DNA from: Armigeres subalbatus
Taxonomy: Eukaryota > Arthropoda > Insecta > Diptera > Culicidae
Reading direction: 5' to 3'
Length of the DNA stretch: 64,000 nucleotides
Assembly (NCBI RefSeq): GCF_024139115.2
Contig: NW_026943359.1
Span: 31,037 to 95,036, forward strand
This document shows positions 44,911-55,684 of this stretch, piece by piece. Made by a program: the position numbers and the translations under genes. Position 1 is the first letter of the stretch. Every line of letters starts with the position of its first letter. The notes under the pieces were generated by a model. It saw nothing but the letters and a program-made list of their open reading frames with translations. It did no database searches and had not been told where the DNA came from.

Positions 44911-47190
44911 TCATTATTGATTTATTGGCATTTATCGGTGAGTACAACATCTAAAGCTCAAAGTAAGAGGGAGGCAACAATGAAGAACAGTATGGATAGG
45001 TGTCACAAGCGAGCGACGAGTATGAAGCGAACAGAAATTGAAATTTTAGTAGAGGGCCAGTTGTGAGAAAGAGTTGAAATCGCTGTTATTCTGCCTAACG
45101 TCCACCCAGGAACGCTTGGTAGTAGCATGGTGACTACTCTACAAGACAGGCAAAATAACAGCGATTTCAACCTACTATTATGCTATTCGGCATGAGAACA
45201 GTTCTAGCGATCGGTGGTTGTTCGAGATTCATCAGAAAGTCGCGCTACTTTGCTTCACGCCTCATCCGCAGCTCTTACTTTGCCAAGATGATCTTATTTG
45301 AACCGCATTTCAATTTTGCCATTCCTTTTGCCATGTATTCTAATTGAAAGTTTTTGATCACCGTACATGACTCAATCATTATTGATTTATTGGCATTTAT
45401 CGGTGAGCAAATCTAAAGCTCAAAGTAAGAGGGAGCGCAACAATGAAGAACAGTATGGATAGGTGTCACAAGCGAGCGACGAGTATGAAGCGAACAGAAA
45501 TTGAAATTTTAGTAGAGGGCCACAGAGAAGCATTGATGAAATCGCTGTTATTTTGCCTAACGTCCACCCAGGAACGGTTGGTGTAGTAGCATGGTGACTA
45601 CTCTTACCAAGACAGGCAAAATAACAGCGATTTCAACCTACTATTATGCTATTCGGCGATGAGAACAGTTCTAGCGATCGGTGGTTGTCTGGAGATTCAT
45701 ACGAAAGTGCGCTACTTGTTTCACGCCTCATCCCGCAGCTCTTACTTTGCCCAAGATGATCTTATTTGAACCGCATTTCAATTTTGCCATTCCTTTTGCC
45801 AATTCGTATTCTAATTGGGAAAGTTTTTGATCACCGTACATGACTCAATCATTATTGATTTATTGGCATTTATCGGTGAGTACAACATCTAAAGCTCAAA
45901 GTAAGAGGGAGCGCAACAATGAAGAACAGTATGGATAGGTGTCACAAGCGAGCGACGAGTATGAAGCGAACAGAAATTGAAATTTTAGTAGAGGGCCAGT
46001 GAGAAAAGCATTGATGAAATCGCTGTTATTCTGCCTAACGTCCACCCAGGAACGGCTTGGGTAGTAGCATGGTGACTACTCTTACAAGACAGGCAAAATA
46101 ACAGATTTCAACTCTACTATTATGCTATTCGGCGCATGAGAATCCTAGCGATCGGTGGCTTGTTCGGAGATTCATAGAAAGTCGCGCTACTTTGCTTCAC
46201 GCCTCATCCGCAGCTCTTACTTTGCCCAAGATGATCTTATTTGAACCGCATTTCAATTTTTGCTATCCTTTTTGCCAATTCGTATTCTAATTGGGAAAGT
46301 TTTGATCACCGTACATGACTCAATCATTATTGATTTATTGGCATTTATCGAGTGCAACAATCTAAAGCTCAAAGTAAGAGGAGCGCAACAATGAAGAACA
46401 GTATGGATAGGTGTCACAAGCGAGCGACGAGTATGAAGCGAACAGAAATGAAATTTTAGTAGAGGGCTGAGAAAAGCATTGATGAAATCGCTGTATTTCC
46501 TAACGTCCACCCAGGAACGGCTTGGGTAGTAGCATGGTGACTACTCTTACGACAGGCAAAATAACAGCGATTTCAACCTACTATTATGCTATTCGCATGA
46601 GAACAGTTCTAGCGATCGGTGGCTTGTTCGGAGATTCATAGAAAGTCGCGCTATTTGTTCACGCCTCCCGCAGCTCCTTTTGCCCAAGATGATCTTATTT
46701 GAACGCATTTCAATTTTGCCATTCCTTTTGCCAATTCGTACTATTGGGAAAGTTTTTGATCACCGTACATGACTCAATCATTATTGATTTATTGGCATTT
46801 ATCGGTGAGTACAACATCTAAAGCTCAAAGTAAGGGAGCGCAAAAATGAAGAACAGTATGGATAGGTGTCACAAGCGAGCGACGAGTATGAAGCGAACAG
46901 AAATTGAAATTTTAGTAGAGGGCCAGTTGTGAGAAAAGCATTGATGAAATCGCTGTTATTCTGCCTAACGTCCACCCAGGAACGGCTTGGGTAGTAGCAT
47001 GGTGACTACTCTTACCAAGACAGGCAAAATAACAGCGATTTCAACCTACTATTATGCTATTCGGCGCATGAGACAGTTCTAGCGATCGGTTGTTCGAGAT
47101 TCATACGAAAGTCGCGCTACTTTGCTTCACGCCTCATCCCGCAGCTCTTACTTTGCCCAAGATGATCTTATTTGAACCGCATTTCAATTT
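44911..47190 (+). repeat. Satellite, five tandem ~465-bp units
   Basis: Units begin with TCATTATTGATTTATTGGC at 44911, 45376, 45849, 46324 and 46778. Spacings are 465, 473, 475 and 454 bp and the last unit is truncated at about 47190. Copies differ mainly by 1-4 bp indels. Each unit contains an inverted pair of about 22 bp (GAAATCGCTGTTATT..TGCC / GGCAAAATAACAGCGATTTC) around GTAGTAGCATGGTGACTACT. Outside that lies a second pair (CAAAGTAAGAG / CTCTTACTTTG). Confidence 0.95.
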
Positions 47191-47309
47191 AGCAATACGT
47201 AACTGAACGAAGGTTTGATTCATCACTCATAAATCTCAATCAACGAGCCCTCCCGTGCGAACGAAATCTTCCGTTCTCCGTGACATGCAGAATGAAAATG
47301 ACGCGCGAA
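47191..47309. other. Short interval before Jockey copy 2
   Basis: 47262-47312 repeats GTTCTCCGTGAC..CAGAATGAAAATGACGCGCG, also present at 32955-32990. No gene. Confidence 0.5.
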
Positions 47310-47516
47310 CGTAAGTAGTAAAATTCTTCTTTATTTAAAACATTTTTTGTTCTACAATCATTTTATACATGTACAGTGATCGGCCGGCTTGGCCCTCCAA
47401 CTACAATTTCAATTATTGTTATTATTATTATTATTATGCTATTACTTAATTTTTAAAATATAATGTATCATGACGGCCTTTAGGAGGCGCTGGTGTGTTT
47501 TTTAAAATTTGATAAC

Positions 47517-49095
47517 CTAACTACTATGTACACTAATATTTACAATAAAAAATTTGATAACATAGATTGGAACTAGCGCCCTAAGCGCTTCTTGGTCCGA
47601 GTGCAAGCAACGGACCCTAAACTTTTCTTTACACTCACCAAAGCGTTCATGTAAGGTTTTTATTCCGGCCAGACGGTGGACCTCGGATGTTCTTGTCCTG
47701 GGAGGGGTGTTGAGGATCATCCTCAGGAATTTGTTTTGGACCCGTTGAAGTTTGAGGTGGTGGGTTTTAGCGCAGCTCTCCCAGACCGGCATGCCATATT
47801 CGATCACAGGGAGGATGATTTGCTTGTAGACAGCAAGCTTATTTTTCAGGGACAATGACGACCGGCGGTTGATCAAAGGGTACAGTAGTTTCAACAAGAC
47901 GTTACACTTTGTCACCGTTTTGTCAACCTGTTGCCTGAAAATAAGCTTGCTGTCGAGGGTCAAGCCAAGGTAGCCGGCCTCATTGGCCCATTCCACAGTC
48001 GTGCCATTGAGGATGATTTTACAGTCCCCAGGCGGAACAAGTTTAGGGGATTTAGAGTGGGGAGAAATGATGACCTGGGTCTTCGCCGCGTTGATACAGA
48101 TCTTCCAGCTGGTGAGGTACTCTGTCAGGGCATCCAGGCCTCGTTGGAGTTTTGCCACTAGCGCTCTGATCACTCTACCGTTGTAGACGATGGATGTGTC
48201 ATCTGCGAACAGAGACAGAATGCCGCCTTCTGGAGGTTCTGGCATGTCGGAGGTGAACAGCTTGAAAAGCAGGGGCCCGAGGATACTGCCCTGGGGGACG
48301 CCTGCGACGATGTTGTGCGCATTGGAACTCGCTCCGCTGATTGAGACCCGGAATGTCCTTGCCGACAGGTAATTGTTGATGATTTTCACCAGGTAGCTGG
48401 GAAGATTGTAGCGTTGTAGTTTGTGCACCAGGCCATCATGCCATACATTGTCAAATGCCTTCTCGACATCGAGTAAGGCCATGGCGGATGTTTTCGAGAC
48501 AAACTTGTTCCGTCTGAGGACGTTGGTAACTCGGGTCAGTTGGTGTACAGTTGACCGACCGCGTCGGAAACCAAACTGTTCCTCGAGCAAGATGTTGAGA
48601 TTTTCGGCAGACTCAAGTAACCGATGATGAATAGCTTTTTCGAATAGCTTGGATGACCCTGAGAGAAGGCTGATGGGACGATATCTTTTGGGGGAGAAAG
48701 GATCCTTCCCAAGCTTCCGGATGGGGATGACTTTTGCTGACTTCCAGGATGATGGGAAGTAGCTGAGCCGGAGACACTGATTAAAGATCAGCGAGAGATG
48801 CTGAAAGAACAGAGCACTCATGTGTTTGAGCTCGAGATTCAGGATGCTGTCGAAGCCTGGGGCCTTCATGTTCTTCGACGATTTGATATAGGCCGTCAAT
48901 TCGTCAGCTGAGATCTCCAACTCCTCCGAGAAGTCGTTGGGAATCAAATGGATGTTGCTAGCATGCTCGTTGACGGCTGCTTCGTGTGGACTGACGATGT
49001 TCTGCCCAAGATTGTGTGAGCTGATGAAGTGACGACCTATTTCAGCGACCTTCTCTGCAGGAGTTATCAAGCGATCCTTAGAGCCATTATTGTCT
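47517..49095 (-). pseudogene. Jockey-type ORF2, reverse transcriptase half
   Basis: About 525 codons open from the insertion point to the stop at 47517. RT motifs: SKNMKAPGFDSILNLEL, YRPISLLSGSSKLFEKAI, FGFRRGRSTVHQLTRV, ALLDVEKAFDNVWHDGL (first catalytic D), GVPQGSILGPLLF, LSLFADDTSIV (catalytic DD) and AGYLGLTLDSKL. It ends with LPVIEYGMPVWES, RVQNKFLRMIL and a short tail. All catalytic residues are present. It is separated from its endonuclease by the element at 49096-50248. Confidence 0.9.
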
Positions 49096-50248
49096 TTTTT
49101 TTTACAAGGGAGAATGCATTTACACACTAACCCAGTACACGTGCATTGTAGTTGCCAAACTACCACACGGAAGTGTACTGGAGTGTCGGACTCGACCATA
49201 CCGGTAATACCGACTAAACTCCCTTGGGCTCCACCATCGTTTCCCCCAGGAACTACCTCCCAGTACTACTTCTGGGGGACGGCAGTACTAAGCGTACTCG
49301 CTCATTATCGCTCACACAGGCACTCGTCCCACGCGAGACTGACTTGGGTGCTCGCACACCATTCACTCCATTTGAGTCTTACTTGGATGCTCTCCCGGAC
49401 GCTCCGCTGCCATGCCTCGAGGTGTCAATAGCGGTAACTGCCTGGGCCTACAGATATTGCGCTACGACACTCCTGCCTCAGCACGAGCAGATCAATCACA
49501 CCACTGCCGAAGCAGACCACACGCTACCCTGCCGAAGCAGGGACACTCCCCATGCACCACATGTGCACAACTGTAGGTGTGTGGGTACAACCCACTGCTA
49601 CCCTGCCGCCGAAGCAGCTTCTCCAAAGACCATTCGCTCCATGTGACCCTTTTCGGGTACTCACTCTAACACTCCACTGCCATGCCTCGAGGTGTCGATA
49701 GGTCCCTCGACTCCTACCTCAGCATGTGCAGTCCATACTCAGACTTCTGCTGCGCTTCGAGGTGACAATAGCGGTGACGCGCTATGACACTCCTTCCTCA
49801 GCACAACCAGATCACTCACTCCCTGCCGAAGCAGCTCACGCGCTACCCTACCGAAGTAGGTACACTCCACAACTTATTCTAACACTCCACTGCCATGCCT
49901 CGAGGTGTCGATAGCGGTAGCAACGCTACGACACTCTTACCTTAGCATGTGCAGTCCATACTCAGTCAGACTTCTGCTGCGCTTCGAGGCTGCCATAGCG
50001 GCGGCGACTCGCTATGACACTCCTGCCTCAGCACAAACAGATCACTCACTCCCTGCCGAAGCAACTCACGCACTACCCTACCGAAGTAGGGACACTCCAC
50101 ATGCCAGATGGCACTCCCTCCCTGGGCTTGTGCTTTTGAAGCGGCACACAGTCGCTTTGATAGAGTCCGCTTACGGGCACTTGTGGTTTTTTGGGAGGGA
50201 TTTTAGCAGAGCCCACTGCTAAATCCCACCACGCCCTAGGCAGTTCTC
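49096..50248 (-). mobile_element. SINE-like non-autonomous retroelement with tandem subrepeats
   Basis: 1153 bp flanked by CCATTATTGTCT at 49084-49095 and 50249-50260 (12-bp duplication) with a poly(T) at the left edge, so it is a minus-strand poly(A) retro-insertion. On minus the head has a hairpin, GGTGGGATTTAGCAG..CTGCTAAAATCCC, followed by CAAAGCGACTGTGTGCCGC. The body carries two ~214-bp repeats (49673-49886, 49887-50100). No coding capacity. The head resembles the 5' end of RTE element B at 30170-30330. Confidence 0.8.
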
Positions 50249-51378
50249 CCATTATTGTCTAGTGGGATCAAAGGTGGAATGGGCCGAGGCTTGGATTTTT
50301 GAATTTTGGTCATTTTCCAGAACGGCTTAGCATAATCTGGGAGAGTGCGGATCTTATTCGAGAAGTCGTTATTTTTGAGGTCCACCATTCTAGCTTTGAT
50401 AATTTTTGTGATTCGATTGCAGCGTGCCTTAAGCTCAGGTAGTCCAGTACGCTGAAACTGCCTGCGAGTGACATTCCGCAATCGAATCAAATCTTTGGTG
50501 AGTGTATCGATGTTTAAGGAGTTGCTTACCTGCCGAGCCGTCGGGACATGCTGCTCTCTGGCCACCGAGATTGCCTCTTCGATGGCGCACAGCTGGCGGT
50601 CGATACTTTCCGGCGTCTCCGGACGCACCTCGTAGTCGACGGTGTTATCGACGCACTGCTGGAACCGCTGCCAGTTCACTCGGTGATAGTTCCGCCGTAA
50701 CTGCTGGTGCCGATTGACCGAGGAGCCCAGTTCCGCCACCACCGGATAGTGATCCGAACTGAGCTCCTGGTAGACAACCGGCTGCGAGACGTGGTCACTC
50801 AGGTTTGTTATGTAGAGGTCGAGGGTTGCGTGGACACCGGACCGACTCAGCCGAGTGGAGGAATCCGGGCTCAAGATCGTGTAGTGGCCTTCCTCCATGT
50901 CGTTGCTCCAGATGGTGCCGTTTCGATTGCCGCGACTGTTGCCCCAGGCTTGATGTTTGGCATTCAAGTCGCCGGCAATGATATACTGGCCTTGCCTCCG
51001 TGTCAGCTTGACGATGTCCCTCCGAAGGGCAGCCGATGATCCATCGCCGTCTTTGGCTTGCGTTGGACAGTACGCCGCGATGAGCGCGATTGTGCCGACC
51101 GAAGTGGTGATTTCGACACCGATGGCCTCGATGACACTGAGCTGGAAGCTTGGAAGCAGACGACAGTTGATGTTGTAGCGAAGAGCGATGGCCACACCAC
51201 CTCCCCTGGTCGGCCGGTCGAGTCGCAAGATGCGGAAGTCCGGGATGTTGACGTTCACCTCCGGTTTAAGGTGCGTTTCGGTGATGAACGCCACGTCTAT
51301 TTCCTTCTCCTCAAGGAAATCCCTCAGCTCGATTGTTTTGCTCTTTAGCGAGCAAGCGTTCCAGTTGACCAGGCCCAC
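50249..51378 (-). pseudogene. Jockey-type ORF2, endonuclease half
   Basis: About 376 codons from MGLVNWNACSLKSKTIELRD to the insertion point. Endonuclease motifs in order: NWNACS near residue 6, FITETHLKP (catalytic E) near 35, GDLNAKHQAWG near 145, ATLDLYITN near 190 and LSSDHYPVVAEL (catalytic D/H) near 212. The linker to RT follows (KMTKIQKSKPRPIPPLIPL). The domain would nick target DNA. The frame is fully open but runs into the inserted element, so a full ORF2 protein cannot be made. Confidence 0.85.
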
Positions 51379-51384
51379 CTGTGT

Positions 51385-52940
51385 GGCTTGTCGTTAATGC
51401 ACGATTATGCTGCATGGGCTTATCTGATTCGTATAGCTATAAGCATCTCGACATACGACAGTCGACATTGCATCGCCGGCAACACTACTGGTAACGAAGT
51501 AGTTGAACAGCACGATTCGAGGCTTTTCGTATCCATAACGTTGAAGAGGTAAGACGTGCGCAATCATCTCGGCGGATCCGGGGCTTTGGCTGATTTCCCT
51601 AATGGCGGCAGAACGCACATTTGGCGATCCTGCCAGATTTCTTCAAATAGTTTTATTACCTGAGCGTATAGGCCTGGCACTAGTTCATCATACTGTCAGC
51701 ATTACCAGCGAATATCTACAGAATACATTTTTTACGCGTACATATAGACAACTCATTGTTAAGAAAAATCTCAAAAATCACCGCCGGGAAATCAGTCAAG
51801 GTCACGGAAATCCATCTTCTTCAATATAACCTGGCCTTGCACAGCAAAAAATGTTGTTGAATATTACATCGAAATCGATGCAACCCGTCGATTCCATCGC
51901 TTTGTGAATATTACACTGCGCGATGTACTCGGCAGATTGCTGTGTAATAAACAGAAGCGATGTGATTATCTCCCGATGTAAAAACTTTTCGACGTAATGG
52001 AGGCGATGTAAAATAAAGCTACGTAAAATAGTGCGATGTACATGACATTTGTTTGATTGAGTTGTTTCTTGTTTTCATAATTGAATAAGTTTTTAGCCTA
52101 GTTTTTTAAAAGAATTTGTATATTTAATACATCATGTCGGCATAATAAATATCATAATTTTTTGCTCATTATATTCTGATCTGTCATGAAGGTCCTGTCC
52201 TGTTTCCCGTCGCCTTCAGGGGTCGGGTCTCATGCAATGGCGACACACCTTGAACCGGTCAACTGATTTATCTACGTTTTTGTCATCGTCGGCATCGTCG
52301 GGTGTTGGATTATCCTTGTGGTCCGTAGTCTACGGCAGAACTTTCCGCAGATTGGACGAGTTGATATTGGGCAATTTTCCTGCAGGGTTCGCCTCCGGAT
52401 TACCTTCACTGGAGTGATGTTAAACAGAGCGTTACGGAATGCTTCAGCATTCGGAGGAACTTTGAAACCGCTGGAAAAAAAACAATGTAGCAGAAATCAG
52501 TAACGACGTTCACGTTGTTGTTATATTATAGTTTTTCTCTGGTTTGGCAGAAATTCCAAATGGAAATAACAAAAAAAAACTCCTGGGATTTCAAATCCGA
52601 ACAGGAAACGAAGAAGGAAACCTAGAATGCTAGATGGAATTATTCTGGAATTTGAAATGGATTCTTCCTAGGATTCTAAATCTAATCATTCTGAGATTTC
52701 AAATTGAAGGCTCCTGGAAATTCTTTTCGGGATTTTAAATGGCTCCTGGAATTCCAAATAGGATCCTCCTAGAATCTTAAAACGAACCCTCCTGAGATTC
52801 CAAATAAAATCCTTCTGAAATTTCAAATGGAAGGCTCCTGGGATTCCAAATCGGATTATTCTGTGATTTCAAATAGATGGTTTCTGGGCAAGTTTCTGGG
52901 ATTCTATGTAGAATCCTGTAATCTTTCATCTGGGATTTCA
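51385..52940. other. Non-coding interval; MITE end at 51838
   Basis: 51838-52060 begins CACAGCAAAAAATG and is rich in TTACATCG/CGATGTAA words, like a related right end at 58600-58888. 52180-52500 has GC-richer unique sequence with short ORFs only. 52550-52940 contains diverged words of the minisatellite that follows. Confidence 0.45.
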
Positions 52941-53839
52941 TATGGAAGGCTTCCGGAAATTCCTCTAGGAATTCATCCGGAAGTTCCTTTAAGAATTCCT
53001 CCGAAAGTTCCTCTAGGAATCCCTCCGAAAATTCCTCGAGGAATCCCTCCGGAAGTTCCTTTAAGAATTCCTCGGAAAGTCTCTCTAGGAATTCCTCCAG
53101 AAGTTTCGCTAGGAATTTCTCCAGAAATTCCACAAGAAATTCTTCCAGATTTTCCTCTAAGATTTCTTCCGGAAGTTCTTTCAGAAATTCCTCCTAAAGT
53201 TCTCTAGGAATTCCTCCGGAAGTTCCTCCTGGAATTCCTCAAAAAGTTCCTTCAAGAATTCTTCTGGAAGTTCCTCTGAAAGTTCCTCCAGGAATTTCTC
53301 CGGAAGTTCCTCTAGGAATTCTTCCCTCTTCCTAGAATCCCTCAAAACGTTTCTTCCTTTAGGAGTTCCTTCGGAAGTTCCTCTAGAAATTCCTCCGGAA
53401 GTTCCTCTAGGAATTCCTCCGGAAGTTCCTCTAGGAATTCCTCCGGAAGTTCCTCTAGGAATTCCTCAGGAAGTTCCTCTAGGAATTCCACCGAAAGTTC
53501 CTCTAGGAATTCCTCCAGAAGTTTCTCCTGGAATTCCTCCAGAAGTTCCTCCTGGAATTCCTCAAAAAGTTCTTTCAATTCTTCTGTAAGCTCCTCTGAA
53601 GGTTCCTCCAGGAATTTCTCCGGAAGTTCGTCCAGGAATTCTTCCGGAAAATCCTGCAGGAATTCATCCAAAACTTCCTCCAGGAATCGCTTCGGAAGTT
53701 CCTCCAGAAATCTCTCCAGAAGTTCCTTCAGGAATTCCTCCGAAAGTTCTTCCTTGAATTCCTCAAAGCTCCTCCAGGAATCCCTCGAAACGTTTCTCCA
53801 GGAATCCCTCCAGGAGTTCCTCCGGAAGTTTCTCCAGGA
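52941..53839. repeat. 24-bp minisatellite, diverged part
   Basis: Imperfect units of the form AATTCCTCCGGAAGTTCCTCTAGG. Because the unit is 24 bp, the minus strand stays open for over 100 codons (53342-53671) with the octamer EFLEELPE. This is a repeat product and not a gene. Confidence 0.9.
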
Positions 53840-54664
53840 ATTCCTCCGGAAGTTCCTCTAGAACTTCTTCCAGGAATTCCTCCGGAAGTTCCTTCTAGGA
53901 ATTCCTCCGGAAGTTCCTCCCAGGAATTCCTCCGGAAGTACCTCCAAGGAATTCCTCCGGAAGCTCTTCCCAGGAATTCCTCCGGAAGTTCCTCCAGGAA
54001 TTCCTCCAGAAGTTCTTCCTAGGAATTCCTCCGGAAGTTCCTCCAGGAATTCCTCCGGAAGATTCTCCTAGGAATTCCTCCTAGGAATTCCTCCGGAGGT
54101 TCTTCCGAAAGTTCCTCCTAGGAATTCTTCCGGAAATTCCTCCTAGGAATTCCTCCGGAAATTCCTCCTAGGAATTCCTCCGGAAATTCCTCCTAGGAAT
54201 TCCTCCGGAAGTTCCTCCAGAAGTTCCTCTTAGGAATTCCTCCGGAAGTTCCTTCTAGGAGTTCCTCCTAGGAATTCCTCCGGAAGTTCCTCCTAGGAAA
54301 TCCTCTGGAAGTTCCTCCTAGGAAACCCTCTGGAAGTTCCTCCTAGGAATTCCTCGGGAAGTTCCTCCTAGGATTTCCTCCGGAAGTTCCTCCTAGGAAT
54401 TCCACCGGAAGTTCCTCCTAGGAATTCCCCCGGAAGTTTCTCCTAGGAATTCCCCCGGAAGTTCCTCCAGGAATTCCTCCGGAAGTTCCTCCTAGGAATT
54501 CCTCCGGAAGTTCCTCCTAGAAATTCCTCCGGAAGTTCCTCCTAGGAATTCCTCCGGAAGTTCCTCCTAGGAATTCCTCCGGAAGTTCCTCCTAGGAATT
54601 CCTCCGGAAGTTCCTCCTAGGAATTCCCCCGGAAGTTCCTCCTAGGAATTCCTCCGGAATTTCC
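53840..54664. repeat. 24-25-bp minisatellite, homogenised arm 1
   Basis: More than 30 units of GGAATTCCTCCGGAAGTTCCTCCTA. Each unit contains palindromes GGAATTCC, TCCGGA and, in most copies, CCTAGG. Most units are 25 bp, so the reading frame is broken here. Confidence 0.95.
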
Positions 54665-55551
54665 TCCGAGGAATTCCTAGGAGGAACTTCCGGAGGAATT
54701 CCTAGGAGGAACTTCCGGGGGAATTCCTAGGAGGAACTTCCGGAGGAATTCCTAGGAGGAACTTCCGGAGGAACTTCCGGAGGAATTCCTAGGAGGAACT
54801 TCCGGAGGAATTCCTAGGAGGAACTTCCGGAGGAATTCCTAGGAGGAACTTCCGGAGGAATTCCTAGGAGGAACTTCCGGAGGAATTCCTAGGAGGAACT
54901 TCCGGAGGAATTCCTAGGAGGAACTTCCGGAGGAATTCCTAGGAGGAACTTCCGAAGGAATTCCTAGGAGGAACTTCCGGAGGAATTCCTAGGAGGAACT
55001 TCCGGAGGAATTCCTAGGAGGAACTTCCGGAGGAATTCCTGGGAGGAACTTCCGGAGGAATTCCTGGGAGGAACTTCCGGAGGAATTCCTGGGAGGAACT
55101 TCCGGAGGAATTCCTGGGAGGAACTTCCGGAGGAATTCCTGGAGGAACTTCCGGAGGAATTCCTGGAGGAACTTCCGGAGGAATTCCTGGAGGAACTTCC
55201 GGAGGAATTCCTGGAGGAACTTCCGGAGGAATTCCTAGGAGGAACTTCCGGAGGAATTCCTAGGAGGAACTTCCGGAGGAATTCCTAGGAGGAACTTCCG
55301 GAGGAATTCCTAGGAGGAACTTCCGGAGGAATTCCTAGGAGGAACTTCCGGAGGAATTCCTAGGAGGAACCTCCGGAGGAATTCCTAGGAGGAACCTCCG
55401 GAGGAATTCCTAGGAGGAACCTCCGGAGGAATTCCTAGGAGGAACCTCCGGAGGAATTCCTAGGAGGAACTTCCGGAGGAATTCCTAGGAGAAACTTCCG
55501 GAGGAATTCCTAGGAGAAACTTCCGGAGGAATTCCTAGGAGAAACTTCCGG
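54665..55551. repeat. 24-25-bp minisatellite, inverted arm 2
   Basis: The same unit in reverse orientation, over 35 copies. Subtypes cluster in blocks: CCTGGGAGG at about 55035-55130, CCTGGAGG at 55138-55215, AACCTCCGG at 55368-55450, and AGAAACTT at the end. Together with arm 1 it forms an inverted array with its axis near 54665. Confidence 0.95.
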
Positions 55552-55684
55552 TATTCATTAGTCTAAGTTTAAAGACTAAGGATAACTCTTTACATAACAT
55601 ATATCAGATTAAACTGTACTTCTTTGTAGTTTATTTCCCGAGCCATTCGTTTCATTCCAATTTTTTTAGTTGCCACCCGTTATT

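Larger units (their letters stand above)
47310..51384 (-). mobile_element. Jockey-type non-LTR element, copy 2 (5' truncated)
   Basis: On minus it begins at the ORF2 start (about 51380), so ORF1 is missing. ORF2 is open on both sides of a 1153-bp insertion at 49096-50248. The 3' UTR has a (TAA)n-like stretch at 47415-47436 and ends AATAAAGAAGAATTTTAC near 47315. ORF2 is far better preserved than in copy 1, so this copy is younger. Confidence 0.85.

Noticed and set aside
50150..50248. HDV-like ribozyme at the SINE-like element head
   Set aside because: Same reason: a plain GGGATTT/AAATCCC hairpin is visible but not the P1/P2/P3 arrangement.
53342..53671. Acidic EFLEELPE repeat ORF as a gene
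   Set aside because: 24-bp minisatellite. No start context, splice sites or non-repeat part (kept only as a low-interest finding).
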